From Flavobacterium hydatis (GTDB lineage Bacteria; Bacteroidota; Bacteroidia; Flavobacteriales; Flavobacteriaceae): a stretch of DNA of 39,528 nt. The DNA lies in the NCBI RefSeq assembly GCF_000737695.1, contig NZ_JPRM01000057.1, positions 1 to 39,528 of the forward strand. The letters are read 5' to 3'. Of the stretch, positions 17,651-25,010 are shown in pieces. A program made the position numbers and the translations under genes. How positions within the stretch are numbered: the first letter of the stretch is position 1; every line of letters starts with the position of its first letter. Below the pieces are notes generated by a model. That model had not been told where the DNA came from. It did no database searches and saw only the letters and a list, made by a program, of their open reading frames with translations.

Positions 17651-18801
17651 ATGATAATCAATTTAGCTGACACTGAAATGATGCTGTCGTTTGCTGAGGA
17701 AATGGCTTATAACGGCCATCGATTTGCCGCCTTTAATACCGATGAGATGACTGATACCGACACAATTGAGTTTTTTAGAAATCCCTTGGATGCGAAGGAG
17801 TACTGTCTGGTTATGACCAATGATGTGAATTATTTTCAGAGCCTGCCGATTGAATCAGTTATCGACGACTTGCGAGCAGTTTTGAATAGCGGGGCAGATA
17901 CTTCCGAAAATGAAGCAATAGAACTTACTGGATTTGCCAAAAGGGAAATAGATAGGAGAGAAATTTTAGAAAATAATTTAAATGAAAACGCAATGAATGA
18001 GAAAAATTTAGAATACCTGAAAGACCAGTTAAAATATACTGGATTTGGAGAAACGTTCGATGCTGAACTGCGAGAGAACATAATGAAGGGAGATAAGGAT
18101 TTTAAAATTATGCACACCGGCATTATGAACAATGGTCTGCCAAATAAGGATACCTTAACTGTAGAATTAAATTTCAAAAGGTCTGAGCAGACAGATATGT
18201 ACTTTTTTAATTCCTATCATGTCAATCTTCAGAAAGAAGAAAACAAACCTGGTCTGGAACAGACCTTCTACATCAACAAAGACAGCGCCAGCATTACAAT
18301 GAAAGAGGCTTATAATTTGATGGAAGGCAGATCTGTCAATAAAGATCTTAAAAACAAAGAAGGGGAGAGCTATAATTGCTGGCTGAAAATCGACTTTAAA
18401 CAATCTGACAATGGTAATTTTAAGCTGAACCAATACCATCAGAATTATGGGTATGATTTGGAAGCAAGTCTGGCAAAACATTCAATCAAAGAGCTCAATA
18501 CTCCGCAGTATAAAGAAGACCTTTTAAATTCCCTTAAAAAAGGAAATCTTCAGTCAGCGACTTTCGTAGTTAGCGGTGTTGAAAGTAAAATGTTTGTGGA
18601 GGCAAATCCCCAGTTTAAGACTGTTAATGTTTATGATGAAAATTTACAAAGAATTAATCATCGAGAGAGTAAGGAAGAGAAAAAGGCTGAATCTCAAAAA
18701 GAATCAGTATCTAAAGATCAAAAAAAAATCTAGATTCTGATGAAGGTGATTCAGGGAGGAAAGATAATAAAGTAAAGAAAAGAAAAACTCCCTCACTTTA
18801 A
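17651..18801 (+). pseudogene. Conjugative-element accessory protein, frame broken near the C-terminus
   Basis: The unbroken frame (17651-18733, 360 aa) is acidic and helical, without a membrane span. It contains KYTGFGETFDAELRENIMKG, the DUF3945-like pattern seen in proteins of Bacteroidota elements, and NLMEGRSVNKDLKNKEGESY. A run of nine A at 18720-18728 precedes the stop. Moving to the -1 frame continues for about 24 codons (NLDSDEGDSGRKDNKVKKRK, then TPSL) to TAA 18799-18801, giving a basic tail like those of related proteins and a spacing of five bases to the next gene. So the tail is probably real and the run either lost an A or is slippage-prone. Function unknown; likely DNA transfer accessory. 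Confidence 0.65.
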
Positions 18802-18806
18802 AAGTT

Positions 18807-19109
18807 ATGGAAAAATTAAAGCCTTTATCGGATTTTTTCACCGCAATAGAGAATGATTACCGGATTAGTCCAATGCATATTGCCATTTATGCAGCTCTAT
18901 TACAATTTAGATCCGTTAAGGGCTTTATTAATCCAATTTTTGTCTTTAGCTCGGAGATTATTGTTATTGCTAAAGTTTCTTCAGCAAATACGTATCATAA
19001 ATGTGTCCAGGAACTTCATCAGTATGGATACATAAAGTATAGACCATCTTTTAAAAAAAATCGTGGAAGTGAAGTATATTTTTTGTTTTCAGCTGACGCG
19101 GACATTTAA
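18807..19109 (+). CDS. Small winged-helix-like regulator, element-borne
   Basis: 100 aa. The middle and end (SSANTYHKCVQELHQYGYIK, YRPSFKKNRGSEVYFLF) have the look of a winged helix, with recognition helix followed by a wing. The gene at 19443 encodes a paralog with the same signature. No other domain. It is probably a transcription regulator controlling transfer or excision, in the same orientation as the tra operon and five bases after the restored stop of the accessory gene. Confidence 0.7.
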   Translation: MEKLKPLSDFFTAIENDYRISPMHIAIYAALLQFRSVKGFINPIFVFSSEIIVIAKVSSANTYHKCVQELHQYGYIKYRPSFKKNRGSEVYFLFSADADI

Positions 19110-19144
19110 AGGTTCTGCAATTAATAATTTTATGAAATTGTACT

Positions 19145-19420
19145 ATGAATGAAATTGTAACCAAGGAAGATCTGAGACAGTTTGGTCTTCTTCTAGTAGA
19201 TAAAATACAGGCTTTATTTAAAGATAAGGATTCTGGACGGAAAGAAACTTTGGAACCAGAGTGGATTAAAAGCAAGTCTGTGAGAAAACTGCTTGATATT
19301 TCAGCAGGTTCAGTACAGAATCTTAGAACAAGCCAAAAAGTCCGTTTCAAAAAAGTGCTTGGGTCGTACTACTATAATAAAGAAGATCTTCAAAAATTAT
19401 TTGATGATGATAAACACTAG
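19145..19420 (+). CDS. Excisionase-like helix-turn-helix protein
   Basis: 91 aa. The C-terminal half (KSKSVRKLLDISAGSVQNLR, then LGSYYYNKEDLQKLFDD) matches the HTH_17/MerR-like pattern of Bacteroidota excisionase-type DNA-binding proteins: a helix-turn-helix, a beta hairpin with Tyr-Tyr, and a final helix. Family knowledge: such proteins often direct excision together with a tyrosine recombinase. The integrase gene lies 350 bases downstream on the other strand. It sits between two paralogous small regulators. Confidence 0.75.
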   Translation: MNEIVTKEDLRQFGLLLVDKIQALFKDKDSGRKETLEPEWIKSKSVRKLLDISAGSVQNLRTSQKVRFKKVLGSYYYNKEDLQKLFDDDKH

Positions 19421-19442
19421 GAGATTAAAAGAAAGCTATATA

Positions 19443-19727
19443 ATGAGTTATCTGTCAATGTATAGTAATGATCCTAAACTAAATGTCTGGCATCTATCAA
19501 TTTTGACAGCAATACTAGGATTAGGCTATAGGCAGGGCCAAAGAAGAAGGATTAAAGTCAGCCGCAGTAAAATTATGGAGCTGTCACATGTGAATACGCT
19601 GCCGACTTATCATAAGTATTTTAAACAGCTTCAGGATTTAGGATACATTAAGTACACCCCATCTTATCATCCAGGATATAAAAGCGAAGTTAAGTTGTGT
19701 AAAAGGAGGCTATCTCAAAATATTTGA
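19443..19727 (+). CDS. Small winged-helix-like regulator, paralog of the gene at 18807
   Basis: 94 aa from ATG 19443, after a ribosome-site-like AGGAG at 19419-19423. The frame is open upstream, but that stretch overlaps the previous gene. The signature LPTYHKYFKQLQDLGYIKYT followed by PSYHPGYKSEVKL parallels the winged-helix region of the gene at 18807 (TYHKCVQELHQYGYIKY). The N-terminal half contains the basic stretch GQRRRIKVSRSK. Its stop codon lies inside the terminator stem, an economical gene end. Confidence 0.72.
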   Translation: MSYLSMYSNDPKLNVWHLSILTAILGLGYRQGQRRRIKVSRSKIMELSHVNTLPTYHKYFKQLQDLGYIKYTPSYHPGYKSEVKLCKRRLSQNI

Positions 19728-19742
19728 GATAGCCTCTTTTAA
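19702..19742. terminator. Bidirectional intrinsic terminator between regulator and integrase
   Basis: A perfect 14-bp stem, 19706-19719 and 19723-19736 with a 3-base loop, flanked by AAAA on the left and TTTT on the right. It ends the plus-strand regulator gene and can end the minus-strand integrase transcript. Confidence 0.92.
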
Positions 19743-19769
19743 TTTTAAATATATTTTGAAATTTATTGA

Positions 19770-21077
19770 TCACGAAGAAATGTTGTATTTCTTTTTGATT
19801 GCCTGAATTTCCTTTTCGAGCCTACTGAGAACCGCCAAATCAGGTTTAGATATTTTGGATCCAGTTTTATTGAGTTTTTTATTGAGAATAGACATTTCAC
19901 GACCGATTGTGGCCTGCTCAGTTATAGCATATGCCTCAGTCTGTTTTACCGATGCATGACCCAGCAGTTCTTTAACTACATTAATAGGGACGTTGTTATT
20001 TAATGTCACAGTGCTTCCAAAAGTACGGCGGGCCATATGCGTGTTTAATGTAAAAGGAAAGCCACACAAGACTGCCACCTCTTTTAGATACTCATTCATT
20101 TTCTGGTTGGATGAAACAGGAAGCACGGTTCCACGCTGGATACACAGCGGGTGCTCTTTATATTTTTCAACTATTTTCAGTGCTTGGGGAAGAAGAGGTA
20201 CATTAAATGATGAGTTTGTTTTCTGTCTTTCGGACATAATCCATAGATTTCCATCAATGCCTTCTTTGATATCAGTTTTCTTTAATTGATAAGCGTCTAT
20301 GTAAGCCAGGCCAGTGTAGCATTGGAAGACAAATACATCCCTTACGACATTGAGCCTGTCAGTTGTGAAATAATGACTTTCAAGTTCGTACAATTCCTGT
20401 GCGGTGAGTGGTTTTTTTACCAGTTTTGTTTTACGTCCCTTAAAGTTCTTAAATGGGTCCTTGGTGATTAACTCCTTATCAATGGCGCGGATTACAATCT
20501 TTTTGAAATTTGCAATATACTTTAGGGTGGTGTTGTTGCTGCAGTCGCGTACAGTTCTAAGGTAAAACTCGAAGTCCTTTACAAACTCAAGATTCAAATC
20601 CGCAAATTCAAGATCGTGCTTTTTAAGCTTGAATTTGATAAAAGCAGTCAAATGGTTTTTAGTAATGGTAAACCGGTCAAGGGTGCCTTTTGCATAGCCT
20701 TTTCCAAGAAGCGCCTCCATTTCATCATTATGCTTTTGAAATTCTTCGAGCACCTTAATCTTTGGCGCTGTCCTTCCCAGAACCTCGTCCATAATTTTCT
20801 CAGCGGTTATGGTTTTGCCGCTGTACATCATTTCGGTTTTGATTTCATTGATTTTTAAAGTCAGCGAATCCAAAAAGAAGTTTAGGGACTTTGCATCTTC
20901 CTTTGAGCCGATTGCTCTTTCGAACCTTTGATCCCATCGTGTATTATCCCATTTTCTCTTAGTTGAGCTTTCCTTACGGATACCGTCAACAGTTATTCTG
21001 AAATATACGATCCATTCTTTACTTTCTATTTTGGGTCTTTTTAAAAAGAATCCCAAACCAAAACTGCTTTCCAACAT
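19770..21077 (-). CDS. Tyrosine recombinase / integrase of the conjugative element
   Basis: 435 aa. An N-terminal arm-binding domain (about 1-95) is followed by a SAM-like core-binding domain (about 105-205) and the catalytic domain (about 220-400). Catalytic parts seen: Lys in MSERQKTNSSFNVPLLP, HMARRTF near residue 347 (His and Arg), LLGHASVKQTEAYA (His and nucleophile Tyr near 383). At the box I position, where most tyrosine recombinases have Arg in a TGLR motif, it reads CYTGLAYIDAY, with Ala. The Bacteroidota integrase IntDOT is known also to lack this Arg. The C-terminus carries an extra helical tail. It mediates integration and excision of the element and lies about 290 bases from tRNA-Tyr. 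Confidence 0.95.
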   Translation of the reverse strand: MLESSFGLGFFLKRPKIESKEWIVYFRITVDGIRKESSTKRKWDNTRWDQRFERAIGSKEDAKSLNFFLDSLTLKINEIKTEMMYSGKTITAEKIMDEVLGRTAPKIKVLEEFQKHNDEMEALLGKGYAKGTLDRFTITKNHLTAFIKFKLKKHDLEFADLNLEFVKDFEFYLRTVRDCSNNTTLKYIANFKKIVIRAIDKELITKDPFKNFKGRKTKLVKKPLTAQELYELESHYFTTDRLNVVRDVFVFQCYTGLAYIDAYQLKKTDIKEGIDGNLWIMSERQKTNSSFNVPLLPQALKIVEKYKEHPLCIQRGTVLPVSSNQKMNEYLKEVAVLCGFPFTLNTHMARRTFGSTVTLNNNVPINVVKELLGHASVKQTEAYAITEQATIGREMSILNKKLNKTGSKISKPDLAVLSRLEKEIQAIKKKYNISS

Positions 21078-21177
21078 AATCCTACTTTTTAAATTAATAA
21101 ATGTAGAATAATATTACTGCCAAATCAAGTCGTTAATCTTGTTAACCCCTGTAATATAAGGGATTTTCATTGTTTCT

Positions 21178-21219
21178 GGTGCACTTTTCAGCGCGCCGGA
21201 AAGTGCACCGATTCTGCAC
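21178..21219. repeat. Inverted repeat near the integrase end, candidate attachment or binding region
   Basis: GGTGCACTTTTC (21178-21189) faces GGAAAGTGCACC (21198-21209) across an 8-base centre rich in GC (AGCGCGCC). A third CTGCACC follows at 21214-21220. Repeats of this kind close to an integrase gene can be recombinase or accessory-protein sites, or the end of the element. Confidence 0.4.
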
Positions 21220-21261
21220 CTTTAATTTTGTGAGGATTTATAAATATTGAAAATAGGCTTT

Positions 21262-21298
21262 AAACGAAAAAAACCTGCAAATCGTTGAATTTGCAGGT
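21262..21298 (-). terminator. Intrinsic terminator of tRNA-Tyr
   Basis: A perfect 10-bp stem, ACCTGCAAAT (21273-21282) and ATTTGCAGGT (21289-21298), followed on the minus strand by seven T. It lies about 70 bases past the 3' end of the tRNA. Confidence 0.88.
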
Positions 21299-21368
21299 CT
21301 TCAGACATTTTTTGTGGCTTTTTGAAAAGATTGAAAACTTTAAGTTTTCCGCCTTTTTGGCCTTTCCG

Positions 21369-21449
21369 TGGGGAGAGCAGGATTCGAACCTGCGAAGTTT
21401 TCACAGCAGATTTACAGTCTGCCCTCGTTGGCCGCTTGAGTATCTCCCC
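21369..21449 (-). tRNA. tRNA-Tyr (anticodon GTA)
   Basis: The minus strand gives an acceptor stem GGGGAGA/TCTCCCC with discriminator A (21369) and no encoded CCA. The anticodon arm is GCAGA-CTGTAAA-TCTGC with anticodon GTA. The long variable arm (about TGTGAAAACTTCGCA) fits a class II tRNA, as expected for bacterial tRNA-Tyr. The T arm reads GGTTCGAATCC. Its 3' side faces the integrase, but a terminator lies between, and I found no repeat of its 3' end in this window. Confidence 0.97.
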
Positions 21450-21487
21450 GAAGCTGGTTTTGTTGTGCTTGTTCTTCTAAGCGGTTG

Positions 21488-21517
21488 CAAATATAGGAAC
21501 GTTTTTGATGTTTGCAA
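21488..21517 (-). promoter_or_regulatory. Promoter of tRNA-Tyr
   Basis: On the minus strand, TTG (21517-21515) and TATATTTG (21495-21488) are separated by 19 bases, an exact fit to the Bacteroidota TTG/TAnnTTTG promoter. The tRNA begins about 38 bases after the -7 box. Confidence 0.85.
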
Positions 21518-21539
21518 ACTAAAATAGCACTTAATTTGA

Positions 21540-22051
21540 AGTTATTTTTTAATTAATTTTTAATTCATTGGAAGTGAATAAAATAAAAAACACTAGATAA
21601 GAAGATTTTTCTTATTTTATGTTAAATGCAGATTTTATTTGGATGGAAGTTCGGATGTTTTTACACGAAGTTTATAGATTCTTTTTATCATTAAAGGTAA
21701 ATTTTTATCTATGTGTTGTAAGTGTTATAAAAGGAATTAAGTATTTTTTGAGTAAGCTATTGAATTTACTCTAGATGTTTTAAATTACAAACTCGTATTC
21801 TTGATTAATAATGCTGAATAAAAAGAAAATCTCCCCCTAGAGAGTTTTTGTTTTGTTCTAAAATTGATTTTAAAGAACTTTTTTGCTTTATTTAAAGAAA
21901 ATACTATAGAATTATTTTTGATGTTATATGGGGGAGTTATTTGTGTTTAATTTTAGGTTTTAATCTGTAAGATTGATTAGGATGTAGGTTGTGAATAAAA
22001 ACAAAAAAATCTCCACTAGGGAGATTTTTTTGTTTTATTCTAAAATAGGTG
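21540..22051. other. AT-rich intergenic stretch with a duplicated terminator-like block
   Basis: No gene is supported. Two similar blocks, 21814-21864 and 21991-22046, each hold TGAATAAAAA, a TCTCC...GGAGA-type hairpin and TTTTGTT(C/T)T...CTAAAAT. The right copy is the terminator of the thioredoxin-like gene. The left copy is degraded and could mark a lost gene. Confidence 0.6.
22003..22037. terminator. Terminator of the thioredoxin-like gene
   Basis: Stem AAATCTCC/GGAGATTT centred on 22014-22019, flanked by A7 and T7 runs, so it can act in both directions. It lies 15 bases past the minus-strand stop at 22052. Confidence 0.82.
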
Positions 22052-23218
22052 TTATTTAGCTAAAAGCTCTAATACTTTTGCTCTAAGTTCGTCGCCTCTT
22101 AAATCCTGTGCTACCACTTTTCCTGTTGCATCTAGTATAAAAGTCGCAGGAATTGATTGAACACCGTATTGAGCTGCGATTGGCTCTTCCCAAAATTTTA
22201 AGTTAGAAACTTGAGTCCAGGTTAAGTTATCTTTTGCAATAGCTTCTTTCCAAGCTTTAGCTTCTTTATCTAAAGAAACACCAATTATGTTAAGACCTTT
22301 TGAATGTAATTCTTTATAGATAGCTACAACATTTGGATTTTCTTTTCTACAAGGACCACACCATGAAGCCCAAAAATCAACAATGGTTACTTTGCCTAAA
22401 CTTTCTTTAAGCGAAACCATTTTTCCTTCTGGATTAGGAGCGGAAAAATCTGATCTTCAGTTAGCGCTACCAACTGGAGGAGCAGTAGCACCAACAGCAG
22501 GCATTTTCATTTGACCGATTTTTTCTTTTACTTCTTTACCTGGTTTAGTATTTTTTACTGATTCATCTAAACTAGTATAAAGAGCTTCTGCTTTTTTTAC
22601 ATCTGTAGATGGGTCATTCAACATTCCTTTGATAATTAAAGCACTGATGAAAGATTTTGGGTGAGATTCAGCATAAGTAGTATATTTTGCTTTAGTCTCA
22701 GTTTGAACATCTCCTTGGATTTTCATGAATTCTTTCATTAAACCATTGATTACTGCTGTATCTTTAGCTTGTTGAGCAGTATTCATAGTTTGAGTGTTTT
22801 TTTTCTGGAAATCAACTAATTTCTTTTGAACTTTCATAAGTTCATCATTAAATTTTACATACTCATCATTATTGTATGTTCCAGAAATTTTAGATTTATG
22901 GATACTATCTTTATCCACAACAACTTTAATTTCTCCTGTTTCTAGGATAAAAGGAATAGGACCTTGAGCTCCTTGTAATTGTAATGTATGAAATGCAGGT
23001 TCAGTTACTTTACCTTTAATTTCAAATTTTCCATTCTCAACTTTTGCAGTGTCTAGAGCAATAAGAGCTCCTGTAGTTTGATCTTGAGTTTGTAGGATAA
23101 TAGTTTTCCCGTTTTCAATTCCTGTTGCAGTTCCAGTAATAAGGTATTCACCGTCTTTAACCTTGTTGCATGAAATTATTGCTATAGAAGCAGTAAGTAA
23201 AAAAAATATTTTTTTCAT
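22052..23218 (-). pseudogene. TlpA-like thiol-disulfide oxidoreductase lipoprotein with an in-frame TGA
   Basis: Two open parts lie in one frame. The N-terminal part (22457-23218, 253 aa) has a lipobox, IISC with Cys17, a DUF4369-like beta domain (DGEYLITGTATGIENGKTII) and a helical region. The C-terminal part, from about 22450 down to 22052, is a thioredoxin fold with the active site WASWCGPC and cis-Pro IPATF. Between them the expected ATAPDFSAPNPEGK is split: after ATAP come PVGSAN, a TGA (22459-22457), Arg-Ser, then DFSAPNPEGK. So about 27 bases (22451-22477) look inserted. The intact protein would be about 380 aa, a periplasmic reductase. Either the gene is broken or the assembly is wrong; an internal ATG (22420) would give only the thioredoxin domain, without export signal. 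Confidence 0.8.
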
Positions 23219-23245
23219 TATTAATTAGTTAATTGATTTGTGGAA

Positions 23246-23253
23246 CAAAAGTA
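23246..23253 (-). promoter_or_regulatory. -7 box upstream of the thioredoxin-like gene
   Basis: On the minus strand, TACTTTTG matches TAnnTTTG 28 bases before ATG 23218. No convincing -33 TTG is seen at 19 bases, so this is a weak call. Confidence 0.45.
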
Positions 23254-23420
23254 TTTAAAATTATAAAAGATAAATAATTTTGGAACCTAAAATTTTGTTA
23301 TAGTTTTTTGTAAGGCAAAAACCTTGCTGTCAGCTGGTTTACGATGTTTTTTGTAAGCTTTTAAGACTCTTTTAGAATTATTTTATATTAAAAAATAATA
23401 ATTTAGGTGTTTTTGCAGTA

Positions 23421-23456
23421 AAAAAAAAGCATCCGCCAATGGTGGATGCTTTTTTA
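23421..23456. terminator. Terminator of the J-domain gene
   Basis: Stem AGCATCCGCC (23429-23438) and GGTGGATGCT (23441-23450), with one G-T pair, between A8 and T6 runs. It lies just past the minus-strand stop at 23471. Confidence 0.9.
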
Positions 23457-23470
23457 TAGTGACTATAAAT

Positions 23471-23911
23471 TTAGTCTTGATTTGTTTTCTTTCTCCAAGT
23501 AAAAGAGTTAAGAATATGTCTTTTTGCAAATCTTCCAGGAGAATCTGCATTTACCATTTTTACATAAGTAGCCTTTGGTACGCTGATGTATTCGTAAACA
23601 CTACCATTTGAGAAATCAATAATTAATCTTCCTTCTACAAATTTGTAATCTGTAATAGAAGAAGTAGAGATTGTTTCTGTGTATTCTGGCAAGTTTAGTT
23701 TAATTGTCTCAGGATTGATACTTACCAAAAAGTGGTAAGCTTCAATAACTAATTTACTTTTTTCTTCTGCTTCTTTTAAACCAGCATCGTTACCTTGAAA
23801 TTTGTCAGGATGACATTCTTTCATAGCATTACGATAAATGGTTTTTAAATCTTTTAATTCTGCAGTTTTGTCTACATTAAGTAACTTGCGGTATTCAACT
23901 ATTTTTTTCAT
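23471..23911 (-). CDS. J-domain protein with C-terminal KTSC domain
   Basis: 146 aa. The J domain covers about residues 5-65: YRKLLNVDKTAELKDLKTIY, then His34-Pro-Asp36 in ECHPDKF, the motif that stimulates DnaK ATPase. The C-terminus, about 85-142, is a KTSC domain (FVEGRLIIDFSNGSVYEYIS, VPKATYVKMVNADSPGRFA, KRHILNSFTWRK). Fusion of the two is known in Bacteroidota. The role is presumably as a specialised DnaK co-chaperone; the KTSC part may bind nucleic acid or protein, which is not settled. A -7 box TACCTTTG lies upstream at 23989-23982. Confidence 0.92.
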   Translation of the reverse strand: MKKIVEYRKLLNVDKTAELKDLKTIYRNAMKECHPDKFQGNDAGLKEAEEKSKLVIEAYHFLVSINPETIKLNLPEYTETISTSSITDYKFVEGRLIIDFSNGSVYEYISVPKATYVKMVNADSPGRFAKRHILNSFTWRKKTNQD

Positions 23912-23981
23912 AAATAAGATAACTACTTGTCTATTAGATTGAAATTAATATTTGTTTAATTCAAAAAAGACAAATTTTTTG

Positions 23982-23989
23982 CAAAGGTA
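23982..23989 (-). promoter_or_regulatory. -7 box of the J-domain gene
   Basis: TACCTTTG on the minus strand fits TAnnTTTG and would give a leader of about 65 bases. The -33 region is poly-A rich and not clearly TTG. Confidence 0.5.
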
Positions 23990-24124
23990 CACTTTTTTTT
24001 AACTTTTTACTTTCGTAGTAAAAAATATTCAAAAAATATGTAAAAGCTTGATTTTTAAATAGAATAAGTTCGTTGATTCTTAGTGCTATGTGTTAAAAAA
24101 CAAAAAGAGTAAAAAACAATTGAT

Positions 24125-24376
24125 TTATTTTTGTTCAGGTTTATTATTCGCCTTATCAAAGTTTTTTGATTTTTTTGGATACTTGTTATAACTAATATCA
24201 CTAGGATTTTCGATTATTGATTTTATTGTAATCCAATCTCCAACTTGGTGATTAGCATGTGCTATCTTGTAATCTAAAAGGTATTCACCGCAAAAATAGT
24301 TGTTGTTTTCATCCTTCTCCATTATTCCAGTATAAACCCCTTTTTGTAGCATTTTTTCTTGAGAAGCCTTTGTCAT
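24125..24376 (-). CDS. Small conserved protein, function unknown
   Basis: 83 aa from ATG 24376; a longer reading from a TTG (24406) would start upstream of or at the promoter, because a -7 box TAACTTTG lies at 24413-24406 and overlaps it. The N-terminal half (KGVYTGIMEKDENNNYFCGE) is likely beta-rich, and the C-terminus is very basic (NKYPKKSKNFDKANNKPEQK). No known motif. It is divergent from the gene at 24465, sharing a short promoter region. Confidence 0.65.
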   Translation of the reverse strand: MTKASQEKMLQKGVYTGIMEKDENNNYFCGEYLLDYKIAHANHQVGDWITIKSIIENPSDISYNKYPKKSKNFDKANNKPEQK

Positions 24377-24405
24377 GATATTTTTATTTAAAAATTGAAG
24401 ATGCA

Positions 24406-24413
24406 AAGTTAAT
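24406..24413 (-). promoter_or_regulatory. -7 box of the 83-aa gene
   Basis: TAACTTTG on the minus strand, about 30 bases before ATG 24376. It rules out the TTG at 24406 as a start, since that codon would overlap the box. Confidence 0.5.
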
Positions 24414-24453
24414 CAATATATCGTTTGGTTTAGGGAGTTCGTGACAATCTAAG

Positions 24454-24461
24454 TATATTTG
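24454..24461 (+). promoter_or_regulatory. -7 box abutting the start of the 181-aa gene
   Basis: TATATTTG ends four bases before ATG 24465, so transcription would begin at or next to the A of the start codon. A -33 TTG is not clear at the proper spacing. Confidence 0.45.
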
Positions 24462-24464
24462 CAT

Positions 24465-25010
24465 ATGCAAAAAAACTTTAGACCAAATCCTAATTCGTTC
24501 AAGAATACATTTTGTGTTTTTCAGGAAGTCACGGAAAAAGAAGTTGAAGGTTTAAAAATTCAATTTGAAAGTAAAGCTGGAAGTAGGTATTACTATTCAG
24601 ATTTAGGAATGTATCGTTTCTCTAATCATTGGGGACGATTAGCTAATAGCAAGTGGCGTTTAGTTGCTATGGAACCTGAAACAGAGTCAAAATTTAAATT
24701 AGGTTTCGCAGCTTGGAGTTCATTTTACCCCGATAATCCCACTGATAAATTGTATTATATCGAAGCTGATTATTCTAAAAACACGGTTAATTACCAACAC
24801 AAGAATAATCCGGAATATGATAATAAAGCTGTACTTAGAACAAGTTTTGAAACAACAAAGAGGATTAAACAGGTTAGAAATTTACAACAATTAACTTCAT
24901 GGGCAAAGCACTTTGATTATGAAGATATCGATACTTTGCGTAAAGCAATTATAAATGAACTTATTTTTACAGAAAAAACGTTAGAAGAAATTAAAAGAGA
25001 AATAGAATAA
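24465..25010 (+). CDS. Conserved protein of unknown function, possibly leaderless mRNA
   Basis: 181 aa from ATG 24465; the earlier TTG (24459) lies in the -7 box and is unlikely. The protein is rich in Trp, Tyr and Phe in its middle (YRFSNHWGRLANSKWRLVAM, FAAWSSFYPDNPTDKLYYIE) and helical at the end (LRKAIINELIFTEKTLEEIK). No signal peptide, membrane span or recognisable catalytic motif. It overlaps the next small gene by one base, so the two are translationally coupled. Confidence 0.7.
   Translation: MQKNFRPNPNSFKNTFCVFQEVTEKEVEGLKIQFESKAGSRYYYSDLGMYRFSNHWGRLANSKWRLVAMEPETESKFKLGFAAWSSFYPDNPTDKLYYIEADYSKNTVNYQHKNNPEYDNKAVLRTSFETTKRIKQVRNLQQLTSWAKHFDYEDIDTLRKAIINELIFTEKTLEEIKREIE

Larger units (their letters stand above)
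2115..21210. mobile_element. Integrative conjugative element (CTnDOT-like transfer type), boundaries uncertain
   Basis: A complete set of type IV secretion genes in CTnDOT order (traE to traN), an excisionase-like gene and a tyrosine recombinase at one end mark an integrative conjugative element. GC rises visibly inside the tra region. The right end must lie between the integrase start (21077) and tRNA-Tyr (21369), possibly near the inverted repeat at 21178. The left end cannot be placed: I saw no direct repeat of the right-hand sequences, and relaxase, MobB and coupling-protein genes are absent here. Cargo may include the Mrr islet. Confidence 0.7.

Noticed and set aside
19993..20858. Plus-strand ORFs inside the integrase gene
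   Set aside because: They lie opposite catalytic residues of the integrase and show no coding features of their own.
21369..21390. tRNA-Tyr 3' end as the attachment site of the element
   Set aside because: No second copy was seen in the window, and the tRNA terminator sits between tRNA and integrase. It stays possible if the left end is outside.
21222..21404. Minus-strand ORF over the tRNA-Tyr 3' end
   Set aside because: It runs across the tRNA and its terminator hairpin; composition is not coding.
22052..22420. The thioredoxin-domain ORF as an independent gene
   Set aside because: Its ATG is internal to the expected PEGKMVSL segment, it lacks an export signal, and both parts share a frame; a split gene is the simpler reading.
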